Shown: piece by piece, positions 1 to 12,112 of the stretch | Layout: the number at the start of each line of letters is the position of its first letter | Numbering within the stretch: the stretch's first letter is position 1 | Source of the DNA: Dryomyza anilis | Taxonomy: Eukaryota > Arthropoda > Insecta > Diptera > Dryomyzidae | Direction of reading: 5' to 3' | NCBI GenBank assembly: GCA_951804985.1 | Contig: OX638135.1 | Coordinates: 70,895,695-70,959,694, forward strand | DNA: 64,000 bases | The notes under the pieces: generated by a model | Seen by the model: the letters and a program-made list of their open reading frames with translations, nothing else | Database searches by the model: none | Told to the model about the DNA's origin: nothing | Position numbers and translations under genes: made by a program

Positions 1-769
1 ATAAAATGACTTTTCTGTGCAACTTTATATATTTTTAAAATTGAATCACAGTTCTGTATAATAATTTTTTTTTTAATTTATTTTAAATCATTTATGTATT
101 TTTTAAAATTTCTGATAACACTTTTAATAAACTTTAAAATTAACTTTCGATTTTTTTCTTTAAAATTTTTATTAATTTTAATTAAAATTGTTGTAATCGC
201 AGTTGGTTATATTTATCGTTGTCGAAATATTTGTTTTTTTTTTATTTCACTTAATAATTTTCTAACTTATTTTCTGAACAAAATCATTGAAACTCTTTTT
301 CGTTGAGTCTTCTGTTTTTTACCTTTCTGATTGCTGTGTTGAAGCAGCCACAACAACCAAAAATATATGCGGCAGAGTTGTTGTTGTTCTCATGTGTGCA
401 ATTTTTTCTGCGAGAGTATTATACACTGCACTAACAACAGTGAGCGCAGTCAACTGGAGTTCTCTTTTTCATATGGTTGTTGTAATTTAGTATTTAGCTT
501 TTTCTGACGATATTTGTTCTAAAATTATAAAAAGTAAGTATAGCACGCACTACATCTGATTAATACGAATCAGTATCATTAAAATCTGTTCAGAAATATG
601 GCCGGTTAGTGCAAGAGAAAAAAACACGTTTTGTTTTATTAATTAATATATTTTTTTTTTCATATCAATAAATCAGTCAACTTTGCCTTTCAAGTCATGG
701 AACAAGTTTAAAACTAAAAAGTTACATACAAAAAACTTTGATGCGCGCCTTTTCCATACACTCAGCTCA
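1..769. other. AT-rich sequence without a recognisable gene
   Basis: I see no gene here. Short open frames (around 94-306 and 287-490) are low-complexity Phe/Leu/Ile/Asn runs from T-rich DNA or lack any family motif. No repeat with clear ends is visible. Confidence 0.6.
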
Positions 770-955
770 ATGTGCTACCGTGGGATAAGTCTCTCAATAA
801 AGTTCTACCGAGCGTATTATGTGAAAGACTAAAGCCCATCGTCAACAGACTGATTGGAACTTATCAGTGCGGCTTCAAACCTGGCAAGTCCACCATAGAA
901 CCTATTCACATTGCGCCAAATCCTGGAAAAGACCAAAGAGAGGCAGATCGACACT
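770..955 (+). pseudogene. LINE (non-LTR retrotransposon) reverse transcriptase fragment
   Basis: This is a short piece of a non-LTR reverse transcriptase. One frame reads CERLKPIVNRLIGTYQCGF followed by KPGKST, the fingers-region block seen in many insect LINE RTs. The family signature on each side lies in other frames: YRGISL just upstream near 776-793, and FTLRQILEK then KERQIDT downstream from about 903. At least two frameshifts therefore break the fragment. No endonuclease, catalytic YxDD or tail is present within reach, so it is a dead remnant. The family is recognised from motifs only; the clade (jockey-like or other) is not assigned. Confidence 0.7.
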
Positions 956-965
956 AGAGATGGGC

Positions 966-1131
966 ACGTGAGTGAGTTTTGACTCACACTCACTCACGAA
1001 AGAATTTTTCTAATCACGCACACTCACTCACGGTCTTTTTTGCTCTACTCACACTCACTCACAATCACGTGAGTAAAATAAGGATTCAATCACAATCACG
1101 CGTGATTCACGTGATCACGCTGAATCACGTG
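966..1131. repeat. CACTCAC / TCACGTGA simple-sequence cluster
   Basis: The stretch is a degenerate microsatellite of CTCAC and CACTCACTCACG words that passes into copies of the palindrome TCACGTGA / ATCACGTGAT. The CACGTG core occurs several times in about 170 bp. The adjoining LINE fragment ends a few bases upstream. Confidence 0.7.
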
Positions 1132-1319
1132 TTGTTTTTCAGAATGCATAAAAATACATATTTCATTTGTTTATGTTGGTGAGATTGGTGTACCGAGCGT
1201 GACACCTCTAATAAAACCCACATCTTTAAAACGCAATAATGATATTATGATGTTAGGGAGTTTGATAAAATATATCTTAATTTTTAACGGTGATGGAAAT
1301 GTGAAAGACCTTCGATATG

Positions 1320-1545
1320 CTGTTCATATAAAAACTAAAAAATTGCCTCGAAAAATAATTCTCCGGTAAAGAATTCGTGTAAAATCTTTGAGAATTGTCC
1401 CTGGAAAAATGATCTATGGAAAAAAAATTATAAATAAAAGAATTGTCCGGGGTAGAATTTACCAGGGATGAATTTACTTTGTAACCAACTTTTTTTGAAG
1501 CGATTTTTTTGGTTACTACATTTATAACTCGAATAAAAATTGGAC
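1320..1545 (+). repeat. Degenerate relative of the Helitron tail
   Basis: This region repeats, in poor copy, features of the 3' part of the Helitron family described below: GAATT words with a CCGGG core (around 1360-1375 and 1446-1475) followed by a ggttac.acatttataa..cgaataaaa block at 1512-1540. In the full copies that last block lies about 130 bp before the CTAG end. No CTAG terminus is seen here. It may be an old diverged copy. The open frames on the minus strand across it (1277-1725) show no protein family features. Confidence 0.4.
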
Positions 1546-1781
1546 CCCACATGAACCTCTGGAACAAACTAAACTTAATAAACAAAAGGAAGTCAATGCA
1601 GAGTTATCATGTATAGTTGAAATTGAAAATTTTAACTTTTTACAAAAACGAGTATATCGTAAAAAATGCGTTCTATGTCCATTACCATGAACGGTCGTAT
1701 GAAACCAAGCAAAAACTATTGACATGACCCCACAAAAATTGACTAGTCCATACTAAGTACAGCCGGTTGGCAGGGGTTAGA

Positions 1782-3199
1782 TAATATATTTAATATATTT
1801 AATATATTTAATATATTTAATATATTTAATATATTTAATATATTTAATATATTTAATATATTTAATATATTTAATATATTTAATATATTTAATATATTTA
1901 ATATATTTAATATATTTAATATATTTAATATATTTAATATATTTAATATATTTAATATATTTAATATATTTAATATATTTAATATATTTAATATATTTAA
2001 TATATTTAATATATTTAATATATTTAATATATTTAATATATTTAATATATTTAATATATTTAATATATTTAATATATTTAATATATTTAATATATTTAAT
2101 ATATTTAATATATTTAATATATTTAATATATTTAATATATTTAATATATTTAATATATTTAATATATTTAATATATTTAATATATTTAATATATTTAATA
2201 TATTTAATATATTTAATATATTTAATATATTTAATATATTTAATATATTTAATATATTTAATATATTTAATATATTTAATATATTTAATATATTTAATAT
2301 ATTTAATATATTTAATATATTTAATATATTTAATATATTTAATATATTTAATATATTTAATATATTTAATATATTTAATATATTTAATATATTTAATATA
2401 TTTAATATATTTAATATATTTAATATATTTAATATATTTAATATATTTAATATATTTAATATATTTAATATATTTAATATATTTAATATATTTAATATAT
2501 TTAATATATTTAATATATTTAATATATTTAATATATTTAATATATTTAATATATTTAATATATTTAATATATTTAATATATTTAATATATTTAATATATT
2601 TAATATATTTAATATATTTAATATATTTAATATATTTAATATATTTAATATATTTAATATATTTAATATATTTAATATATTTAATATATTTAATATATTT
2701 AATATATTTAATATATTTAATATATTTAATATATTTAATATATTTAATATATTTAATATATTTAATATATTTAATATATTTAATATATTTAATATATTTA
2801 ATATATTTAATATATTTAATATATTTAATATATTTAATATATTTAATATATTTAATATATTTAATATATTTAATATATTTAATATATTTAATATATTTAA
2901 TATATTTAATATATTTAATATATTTAATATATTTAATATATTTAATATATTTAATATATTTAATATATTTAATATATTTAATATATTTAATATATTTAAT
3001 ATATTTAATATATTTAATATATTTAATATATTTAATATATTTAATATATTTAATATATTTAATATATTTAATATATTTAATATATTTAATATATTTAATA
3101 TATTTAATATATTTAATATATTTAATATATTTAATATATTTAATATATTTAATATATTTAATATATTTAATATATTTAATATATTTAATATATTTAATA
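1782..3199 (+). repeat. 9-bp satellite array (TATTTAATA)n, about 157 units
   Basis: The array is near-perfect. The unit TATTTAATA is in phase from 1787 to 3199 (157 units), with a few matching bases before it. The last unit ends exactly at the CTAG terminus of Helitron H1. On the left it borders single-copy-looking sequence. Because 9 is a multiple of 3, the array is open in several frames. Confidence 0.95.
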
Positions 3200-3419
3200 C
3201 TAGCTGGACCCGTGCACGACTCGTGCCAAGATTTTCTGAATTCAAAGATATGGAGCGATTTTATTAATATAAAAAACATTTTATTATTTATATGAGGGGC
3301 CCGTGCTTAGCTGTAGACATTTTTTTATTCGTTTTATAAATGTGGTAATCAAATAATTCTCCGCCAAAACAACTTTTCTCAAAGACAATTTTTTCTCAGA
3401 CTGCGCTTCTCCGCAGAAT

Positions 3420-3565
3420 TATTCCCAGTAGAAATCTTCCCCGTAAAATCCACATAGAACGCTTTCCCGTAGAATTCTCAACGTAGAATTCATCCCGGTA
3501 GAATTGTTCCCGGTAGAATTCTTTCCCGTAGAATTCTTCCCCGTAGAGTTTTTCCCAGTAGAAGT
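3420..3565 (-). repeat. GAATTC-rich minisatellite of H1
   Basis: Degenerate units of about 16-18 bp built on GTAGAATTC with CCCG between, about eight copies. They lie between the 15-bp array and the conserved 3' tail. The same block is present in every other Helitron copy here. Confidence 0.8.
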
Positions 3566-4817
3566 TTTAGTGTGGTGGGTTTTAATGTAGTAAGTTTCGG
3601 TGTGGTGAGTTTAGATGTGGTGAATTTTGGAGTGGTGAGTTTAATTGTGGTTAGTTTTGGTGTGGTGAGTTTTAGTGTGGTGTGTTTTAGTGTGGTGAAT
3701 TTGAGTGTGGTGAGTTTAAGTGTGGTGTTTTTAAGTGTGGTGAGTTTTAGTGTGGTCAATTATAGTGTGGTAGGTTTTAGTGTGGTAAATTTTAATGTGG
3801 CGTGTTTTAATGTGGCGTATTTTAGTGTAGCGAGTTTTAGTGTGGTGAATTTTATTGTGGTGAGTTTTAGTGTGATGAATTTTAAAGTGATGAATTTTAT
3901 TGTGGTGAGTTTTAGTGTAGTGAATTTTAGGGTGGTGAGTTTTAGTGTGGTTAATTATAGTGTGGTGGATTTTAGTGCGGTGAGTTTTAGTGTGGTGAGT
4001 TTTAGTGTATCGAAATTTAAGTTTAGTGAGTTTTAATGTGGTGAGTTTAAAAGTGGTGAATTTTAATGTGGTGAAATTTTAGTGTAGTGAGTTTTAGTGT
4101 GGTGAGTTTTAGTGTGGTGAAATTTTAGTGTGGTGAGTTTAAGTGTGGTGAATTTTAGTGTGTTGAATTTTTGTGTGGTGAGTTTTAGTGTGGTGAGTTT
4201 TAGTGTGGTGAGTTTTAGTGTGGTAAGTTTTAGTGTGGTGATTTTTGGTATGGTGAGTTTAAGTGTGGTGAGTTTTAGTGTTGTGCATTTTAGTGCGGTG
4301 AGTTTTAGTGTGGCGACATTTGAGTGTAGTGAGTTTTAGTGTGGTGAGTTTTAGTGTGGTGAGTTTTAATGTGGTGAAATTTTAGTGTGGTGAGTATTAG
4401 TGTGGTGAATTTTAGTGTGGTGAAATTTTAGTGTGGTGAGTTTTAGTGTGGTGAAATTTTAGTGTGGTTGGTTTTAGTGTGGAGAATTTTAGTGTGTTGA
4501 ATTTTTGTGTGGTGAGTTTAAGTGTGGTGAGTTTCAGTGTGGTGAGTTTAAGTGTGGTGAGTTTTAGTGTGGTGAGTTTTAGAGTGGTGAGTTTTAGTGT
4601 GGTGAGTTTTTGTGTGGTGAGTTTTAGTTTGGTGAGTTTTAGTGTGGTGAGTTTTAGTGTGGTGAGTTTTAGTGTGGTGAGTTTTAGTGTGGTGAATTTT
4701 AGTGTGGTGAGTTTTAGTGTGGTGAATTATAGTGTGGTGGGTTTTAGTGTGGTTAATTTAAGGGTGAATTTTAGTGTGGTGAGTTTTAGTTTGGTTAGTT
4801 TTAGTGTGGTGACTTTG
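3566..4817 (-). repeat. 15-bp minisatellite of H1
   Basis: Consensus on the plus strand is GTGGTGAGTTTTAGT, with variants such as GTGGTGAATTTTAGT and occasional 14- or 16-bp units that shift the frame. It reads as Val-Val-Ser-Phe-Ser repeats but has no protein features. Its edge to the T-rich spacer near 4817 is conserved among copies. Confidence 0.95.
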
Positions 4818-4975
4818 TTTTTCTTTTTCTTTCCATTTTTTGTTTTTTATTTAGTTTGGATTGTGGTTTTATGTGATTGTTTTTGTATTTTTGCTTTTGT
4901 GTTGTGCTTTTGCTTTTTCGTTTTTAATTTTTTTTTGTATTTAATTTTTTTTTTTTGTATTTGAGTTTTTTGTTT

Positions 4976-6560
4976 CATGTTCGTAGCTGGTGAAAGTGCC
5001 GAGTTATATCGTGTTTAGGTTGTATGGGAGTTGCCACGCCTCTTTGTCCAATCCCGCCCATATATAGCCTATCATTCCTTCCAGACCATACCGCATCTGT
5101 GGTAAAAATTTCAAGACAATCGGATCAGCCGTTTAGACGGAAAAGCGGAACAAACGTGATTGCTTTTGTTTTTGTATTTTTGCTTTTGTTTCGTGCTTTT
5201 GCTTTTTTTTTTTTAATTTTTTTTTTTATTTGTGTTTTTTCTTTCATGTTCGTAGCTGGTGAAAGTGCCGAGTTATATCGTATTGAAAGTTTAGGTTGTA
5301 TGGGAGGTGCCACGCCTCTTTGTCCAATCCCGCCCATATATAGCCTATCATTCCTTCCAGACCATACCGCATCTGTGGTAAAAATTTCAAGACAATCGGA
5401 TCAGCCGTTTAGACGGAGAAGCGGAACAAACGTGATTGCTTTTGTATTTGTATTTTTGCTTTTGTTTCGTGCTTTTGCTTTTTTTTTTTAATTTTTTTTT
5501 TTTATTTGTGTTTTTTCTTTCATGTTCGTAGCTGGTGAAAGTGCCGAGTTATATCGTATTGAAAGTTTAGGTTGTATGGGAGGTGCCACGCCTCTTTGTC
5601 CAATCCCGCCCATATATAGCCTATCATTCCTTCCAGACCATACCGCATCTGTGGTAAAAATTTCAAGACAATCGGATCAGCCGTTTAGACGGAGAAGCGG
5701 AACAAACGTGATTGCTTTTGTATTTGTATTTTTGCTTTTGTTTCGTGCTTTTGCTTTTTTTTTTTTAATTTTTTTTTTTTATTTGAGTTTTTTCTTTCAT
5801 GTTCGTAGCTGGTGAAAGTGCCGAGTTATATCGTATTGAAAGTTTAGGTTGTATGGGAGGTGCCACGCCTCTTTGTCCAATCCCGCCCTTATATAGCCTA
5901 TCATTCCTTCCAGATCATACCGCATCTGTGGTAAAAATTTCAAGACAATCGGATCAGCCGTTTAGACGGAGAAGCGGAACAAACGTGATTGCTTTTGCTT
6001 TTGTATTTTTGATTTTGTTTTCTTTTGTTTCGTGCTTTTGCTTTTTTTTTTTAATTTTTTTTTTGTATTTGAGTTTTTTGTTTCATGTTCGTAGCTGGTG
6101 AAAGTGCCGAGTTATATCGTATTGAAAGTTTAGGTTGTATGGGAGGTGCCACGCCTCTTTGTCCAATCCCGCCCATATATAGCCTATCATTCCTTCCAGA
6201 CCATACCGCATCTGTGGTAAAAATTTCAAGACAATCGGATCAGCCGTTTACACGGAGAAGCGGAACAAACGTGATTGCTTTTGTTTTTGTATTTTTGCTT
6301 TTGTTTTCTTTTGTTTCGTGCTTTTGCTTTTTTTTTTTAATTTTTTTTTGTATTTGAGTTTTTTGTTTCATGTTCGTAGCTGGTGAAAGTGCCGAGTTAT
6401 ATCGCATTGAAAGTTTAGGTTGTATGGGAGGTGCCACGCCTCTTTGTCCAATCCCGCCCATATATAGCCTATCATTCCTTCCAGACCATACCGCATCTGT
6501 GGTAAAAATTTCAAGAAAATCGGATCAGCCGTTTAGACGGAGAAGCGGAACAAACGTACA
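4976..6560 (-). repeat. Six tandem copies of the Helitron 5' segment in H1
   Basis: Units begin (plus strand) at about 4976, 5247, 5521, 5798, 6084 and 6369, a spacing of 271-286 bp. Each has about 180 bp of conserved sequence, including the word AACGGCTGATCCGATT (minus strand) common in arthropod Helitron 5' regions, plus a T-rich spacer of variable length. The other Helitron copies have two or three units, so this is an expansion within the element. Confidence 0.9.
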
Positions 6561-6608
6561 AACGTACAAACGTACAAACGAACAAACAGATTTATTATAT
6601 TAATAGGA

Positions 6609-6914
6609 TATTTAATATATTTAATATATTTAATATATTTAATATATTTAATATATTTAATATATTTAATATATTTAATATATTTAATATATTTAATATA
6701 TTTAATATATTTAATATATTTAATATATTTAATATATTTAATATATTTAATATATTTAATATATTTAATATATTTAATATATTTAATATATTTAATATAT
6801 TTAATATATTTAATATATTTAATATATTTAATATATTTAATATATTTAATATATTTAATATATTTAATATATTTAATATATTTAATATATTTAATATATT
6901 TAATATATTTAATA
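6609..6914 (+). repeat. 9-bp satellite, 34 units between H1 and H2
   Basis: The array is 306 bp, exactly 34 x TATTTAATA. It lies between the 5' ends of H1 (minus) and H2 (plus), so the two Helitrons are head to head. Confidence 0.95.
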
Positions 6915-7572
6915 TCCTATTAATATAATAAATCTGTTTGTTCGTTTGTACGTTTGTACGTTTGTACGTTTGTTCCGCTTCTTCGTCTGAACGGCTGATC
7001 CGATTTCCATGAAATTTTTACCACAGATGCGGTATGGTCTGGAAGGAATGATAGGCTATATATGGGCGGGATTGGGCAAAGAGGCGTGGCACCTCCCATA
7101 CAACCTAAACTTTCAATGCGATATAACTCGGCACTTTCACCACCTACGAACATGAAACAAAAAACTCAAATACAAAAAAAAATAAAAACAAAAAAGCAAA
7201 AGCACAAAACAAAACAAAAGCAAAAATACAAAAACAAAAGCAATCACGTTTGTTCCGCTTCTCCGTCTAAACGGCTGATCCGATTGTCTTGAAATTTTTA
7301 CCACAGATGCAGTATGGAAGGAATGATAGGCTATATATGGGCGGGATTGGACAAAGAGGCGTGGCACCTCTCATGCAACCTAAACACGATATAACTCGGC
7401 ACTTTCACCAGCTACGAACATGAAACAAAAAACTCAAATACAAAAAAAAAATTTAAAAACGAAAAAAGCACAACACAAAACAAAAGCCAACATACAAAAA
7501 CAAAACCAATCACATAAAACCACAATCCAAACTAAATGAAAAACAAAAAAAGGAAAGAAAAAGAAAAACAAA

Positions 7573-9046
7573 CTCACCACACTAAAACTAACCAAACTAA
7601 AACTCACCACACTAAAATTCACCCTTAAATTAACCACATTAAAACCCACCACACTATAATTCACCACACTAAAACTCACCACACTAAAATTCACCACACT
7701 AAAACTCTTCACACTAAAACTCACCACACTAAAACTCACCACACTAAAACTCACCACACAAAAACTCACCACACTAAAACTCACCACACTAAAATTCACC
7801 ACACAAAAACTCACCACACTAAAACTCACCACACTAAAACTCACTACACTTAAACTCACCACACTAAAACTCACCACACTAAAACTCACCACACTTAAAC
7901 TCACCTCACAAAAATTCAACACACTAAAACTCACCACACCAAAACTCACCACACCAAAACTCACCACACTAAAACTCACCACACTAAAACTCAACACACA
8001 AAATCTCACCACACTAAAACTCACCACACTAAAATTCACCACACTAAAACTCACCACACTTAAACTCACCACACTAAAACTCACCACACTTAAACTCACC
8101 ACACAAAAATTTAACACACTAAAATTCACCACACTAAAACCCACCACACTAAAATTGCACCACACTAAAACTCACCACACTAAAATTCACCACACTAAAA
8201 CTAACCACACAAAAATTTCACCACATTAAACTCACCACACTAAAACTCACCACACTAAAACTCACTACACTCAAATGTCGCCACACTAAAACTCACCGCA
8301 CTAAAATTCACAACACTAAAACTCACCACACTTAAACTCACCATACCAAAACTCTCCACACTAAAACTTACCACACTAAAACTCACCACACTAAAACTCA
8401 CCACACTAAAACTAACCACACAAAAATTCAACACACTAAAATTCACCACACTTAAACTCACCACACTAAAATTTCACCACACTAAAATTCACCACACTAA
8501 AACTCACTACACTAAAATTTCACCACATTAAAATTAACCACTTTTAAACTCACCACATTAAAACTCACTACACTCAAATTTCGATACACTAAAACTCACC
8601 ACACTAAAACTCACCGCACTAAAATTCACCACACTAAAACCCACCACACTATAATTAACCACACTAAAACTCACCACCCTAAAATTCACTACACTAAAAC
8701 TCACCACAATAAAATTCATCACATTAAAATTCATCACACTAAAACTCACCACAATAAAAATCACCACACTAAAACTCGCTACACTAAAACACGCCACAAT
8801 AAAACACGCCACATTAAAATTCACCACACTAAAACCCACCACACTATAATTGACCACTAAAACTCACCACACTTAAAAACACCACACTTAAACTCACCAC
8901 ACTCAAATTCACCACACTGAAACTCACCACACTAAAACTCACCACACCAAAAACCAACCACAATTAAACTCACCACTCCAAAATTCACCACATCTAAACT
9001 CACCACACCGAAACTTACTACATTAAAACCCACCACACTAAAACTT
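7573..9046 (+). repeat. 15-bp minisatellite of H2
   Basis: Plus-strand consensus is ACTAAAACTCACCAC, about 98 units' worth of sequence with many substitution variants and some odd-length units. Confidence 0.95.
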
Positions 9047-9307
9047 CTACTGGGAAAAACTCTACGGGGAAGAATTCTACGGGAAAGAATTCTACCGGGA
9101 ACAATTCTACCGGGATGAATTCTACTTTGAGAATTCTACGGGAAAGCGTTCTATGTGGATTTTCCGGGAAGATTTCTACTGGGAATAATTCTGCGGAGAA
9201 GCGCAATCTGAGAAAAAATTGTCTTTGAGAAAAGTTGTTTTGGCGGAGAATTATTTGGTTACCACATTTATAAAACCAATAAAAAAAATTTCAACAGCTA
9301 AGCACGG

Positions 9308-9499
9308 GCCCCTCATATAAATAATAAAATTTTTTTTATATTAATAAAATTGCTTCATATCTTTGAATTCAGAAAATCTTGGCACGAGTCGTGCACGGGT
9401 CCAGCTATAAATAATAAAAATGTTTTTTATATTAATTAAATCGCTCCATATCTTTGAATTCACAAAATCTTGGCACGAGTCGTGCACGGGTCCAGCTAG
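9308..9499 (+). repeat. Tandem duplication of the H2 3' terminus
   Basis: Two copies of the final ~92 bp lie in tandem. Each has the hairpin GCACGAGTCGTGC and CACGGGTCCAGCTA. The inner copy reads CTAT at its would-be terminus and runs directly into the second copy, which ends in the proper CTAG. The copies differ at several bases. Confidence 0.85.
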
Positions 9500-9661
9500 T
9501 ATTTAATATATTTAATATATTTAATATATTTAATATATTTAATATATTTAATATATTTAATATATTTAATATATTTAATATATTTAATATATTTAATATA
9601 TTTAATATATTTAATATATTTAATATATTTAATATATTTAATATATTTAATATATTTAATA
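9500..9661 (+). repeat. 9-bp satellite, 18 units between H2 and H3
   Basis: 162 bp, exactly 18 x TATTTAATA, between the CTAG end of H2 and the TCC start of H3. Confidence 0.95.
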
Positions 9662-12103
9662 TCCTATTAATATAATAAATCTGTTTGTTCGTTTGTACGT
9701 TTGTACGTTTGTACGTTTGTACGTTTGTCCGTTTGTACGTTTGTACGTTTGTTCCGCTTCTCCGTCTAAACGGCTGATCCGATTTCCTTGAAATTTTTAC
9801 CACAGATGCGGTATGGTCTGGAAGGAATGATAGGCTATATATGGGCGGGATTGGACAAAGAGGCGTGGCACCTCCCATACAACCTAAACTTTCAATACGA
9901 TATAACTCGGCACTTTCACCAGCTACGAACATGAAACAAAAAACTCAAATACACAAAAAAATTTAAAAACAAAAAAACAAAAGCACAAAACAAAACAAAA
10001 TCAAAAATACAAAAGCAAAAGCAATCACGTTTGTTCCGCTTCTCCGTCTAAACGGCTGATCCGATTTTCTTGAAATTTTTACCACAGACGCGGTATGGTC
10101 TGGAAGGAATGATAGGCTATATATGGGCGGGATTGGACAAAGAGGCGTGGCACCTCCCATACAACCTAAACTTTCAATACGATATAACTCGGCACTTTCA
10201 CCAGCTACGAACATGAAACAAAAAACTCAAATACACAAAAAAAATTAAAAACAAAAAACCAAAAGCACAAAACAAAACAAAACAAAAGCAAAAATACAAA
10301 AACAAAAGCAATCACGTTTGTTCCGCTTCTCCGTCTAAACGGCTGATCCGATTGTCTTGAAATTTTTACCACAGATGCGGTATGGTCTGGAAGGAATGAT
10401 AGGCTATATATGGGCGGGATTGGGCAAAGAGGCGTGGCACCTCCCATGCAACCTAAACACGATATAACTCGGCACTTTCACCAGCAACGAACATGAAACA
10501 AAAAACTCAAATACAAAAAAAAAATAAAAACAAAAAAGCAAAAGCACAACACAAAACAAAAGCAAAAATACAAAAACAAAACCAATCACATAAAACCACA
10601 ATCCAAACTAAATGAAAAACAAAAAAAGGAAAGAAAAAGAAAAACAAACTCACCACACTAAAACTAACCAAACTAAAACTCACCACACTAAAATTCACCC
10701 TTAAATTAACCACACTAAAACCCACCACACTATAATTCACCACACTAAAACTCACCACACTAAAATTCACCACACTAAAACTCACCACACTAAAACTCAC
10801 CACACTAAAACTCACCACTTAAAAACTCACCACACTAAAACTCACCACACTAAAACTCACCAAGCAAAAACTCACCACACTAAAACTCACCACACTAAAA
10901 CTCACCACACTAAAACTCACCACACTTAAACTCACCACACTAAAACCCACCACACTAAAATTTCACCACACTAAAACTCACCACACAAAAATTCACCACA
11001 CTAAAACTCACCACACTAAAATTTCTCCACATTAAAACTCATCACACTAAAACTCACCACACTAAAACTCACTATACCCAAAAGTCGCCACACTCAAACT
11101 CACCGCACTAAAATTCACAACACTAAAACTCACCACATTTAAACTCACCATACCAAAACTCACCACACTAAAACTTACCACACTAAAACTCACCACACTT
11201 AAACTCACCACACTAAAACTCACCACACAAAAGTTCAACACACTAAAATTGAACACACTAAAACTCACCACACTAAAATTTCACCACACTAAAACTCACC
11301 ACACTAAAACTCACTACACTAAAATTTCACCACATTAAAATTCACCACTTTTAAACTCACCACATTAAAACTCACTACACTCAAATTTCGATACACTAAA
11401 ACTTACCACACTAAAACTCACCGCACTAAAATTCACCACACTAAAACCCACCGCACTATAATTAACCACACTAAAACTCACCACCCTAAAATTCACTACA
11501 CTAAAACTCACCACAATAAAATTCATCACACTAAAACTCACCACAATAAAATTCACCACACTAAAACCCACCACACTATAATTGACCACACTAAAACTCA
11601 CCACACTTAAAAACACCACAATTAAACTCACCACACTCAAATTCACCACACTAAAACTCACCACACTAAAACTCACCACACCAAAACTAACCACAATTAA
11701 ACTCACCACTCCAAAATTCACCACATCTAAACTCACTACACCGAAACTTACTACATTAAAACCCACCACTCTAAAACTTCTACTGGGAAAAACTCTACGG
11801 GGAAGAATTCTACGGGAAAGAATTCTACCGGGAACAATTCTACCGGGATGAATTCTACGTTGAGAATTCTACTGAGAATAATTCTGCGGAGAAGCGCAGT
11901 CTGAGAAAAAATTGTCTTTGAGAAAAGTTGTTTTGGCGGAGAATTATTTGGTTACCACATTTATAAAACTAATAAAAAAATTTCAACAGCTAAGCACGGG
12001 CCCCTCATATCAATAATAAAAAAATGTTTTTTATATTAATAAAATCGCTCCATATCTTTGAATTCAGAAAATCTTGGCACGAGTCGTGCACGGGTCCAGC
12101 TAG
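9662..12103 (+). mobile_element. Non-autonomous Helitron, copy H3
   Basis: H3 has the same termini (TCCTATTAAT at 9662; CTAG at 12100-12103). It holds three 5' segments (to about 10500), the 15-bp array (10650-11789) and a shorter GAATTC block that lacks part of the usual sequence near 11865. Just after its start, the ACGTTTGT octamer word is repeated more often than in other copies (9690-9755). Confidence 0.75.
10650..11789 (+). repeat. 15-bp minisatellite of H3
   Basis: Same 15-bp unit as in the other copies, about 76 units' worth. The rare variants near its 3' end (for example ACCACAATTAAACTC) recur at the same relative place in H1, H2 and H7, so the array order is inherited and not freshly homogenised. 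Confidence 0.95.
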
Positions 12104-12112
12104 TATTTAATA
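12104..12112 (+). repeat. Single 9-bp satellite unit between H3 and H4
   Basis: Exactly one TATTTAATA separates CTAG of H3 from TCC of H4, so the two Helitrons are a direct tandem pair with a one-unit linker. Confidence 0.95.

Larger units (their letters stand above)
3200..6608 (-). mobile_element. Non-autonomous Helitron, copy H1
   Basis: On the minus strand this element runs from TCCTATTAATATAATAAATC (ending at 6608) to the 3' end CTAG at 3200-3203. Helitrons typically start with TC, end in CTRR after a short hairpin, and insert between A and T without target duplication. Here the 3' end carries the palindrome GCACGAGTCGTGC just before CTAG, and the host bases are A and T. No Rep/helicase ORF is present, so it would be mobilised in trans. 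From the 5' end it holds six tandem copies of the 5' segment, a T-rich spacer, a 15-bp minisatellite, a GAATTC-rich array and the tail. It is the longest copy in the window because of its six 5' units. A CACTA or MITE origin is less likely because there are no terminal inverted repeats. Confidence 0.75.
6915..9499 (+). mobile_element. Non-autonomous Helitron, copy H2
   Basis: H2 runs from TCCTATTAAT at 6915 to CTAG at 9496-9499. It has two 5' segments (to about 7430), a T-rich spacer, the 15-bp array (7573-9046), the GAATTC array (to about 9205) and the tail. The tail is duplicated: a first copy ends near 9407 as AGCTAT instead of AGCTAG, and a second complete copy follows. Both flanks are TATTTAATA units in the same phase. 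Confidence 0.75.

Noticed and set aside
1743..3279. Open frames of 500 residues (Asn-Ile-Leu and Lys-Tyr-Ile repeats), also at 13890-15444 and up to 1684 residues at 21559-26647
   Set aside because: They are the 9-bp satellite read in frame; its length is a multiple of three and lacks stops. No promoter, domain or codon pattern.
3566..4817. CRISPR array
   Set aside because: Short direct repeats without unique spacers, in a eukaryotic transposon.
3572..4964. Val-Val-Ser-Phe-Ser repeat proteins (and equivalents in H2-H7; Thr-Leu-Lys-Leu-Thr on the other strand)
   Set aside because: Translation of the 15-bp minisatellite on either strand; frames break at odd-length units and do not start or end at conserved places.
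5024..6603. Conserved 70-100-residue frames starting MFVAGESAELYRIESLG in every Helitron
   Set aside because: The similarity follows the DNA repeat. The frames end at random in T-rich spacers and there is no third-position bias visible. Treated as non-coding 5' Helitron segment.
3200..6608. Helitron copies as CACTA or MITE elements with inverted termini
   Set aside because: The two ends are unrelated, no target duplication is needed, and the CTAG end with preceding hairpin and A/T flanks fits a Helitron.
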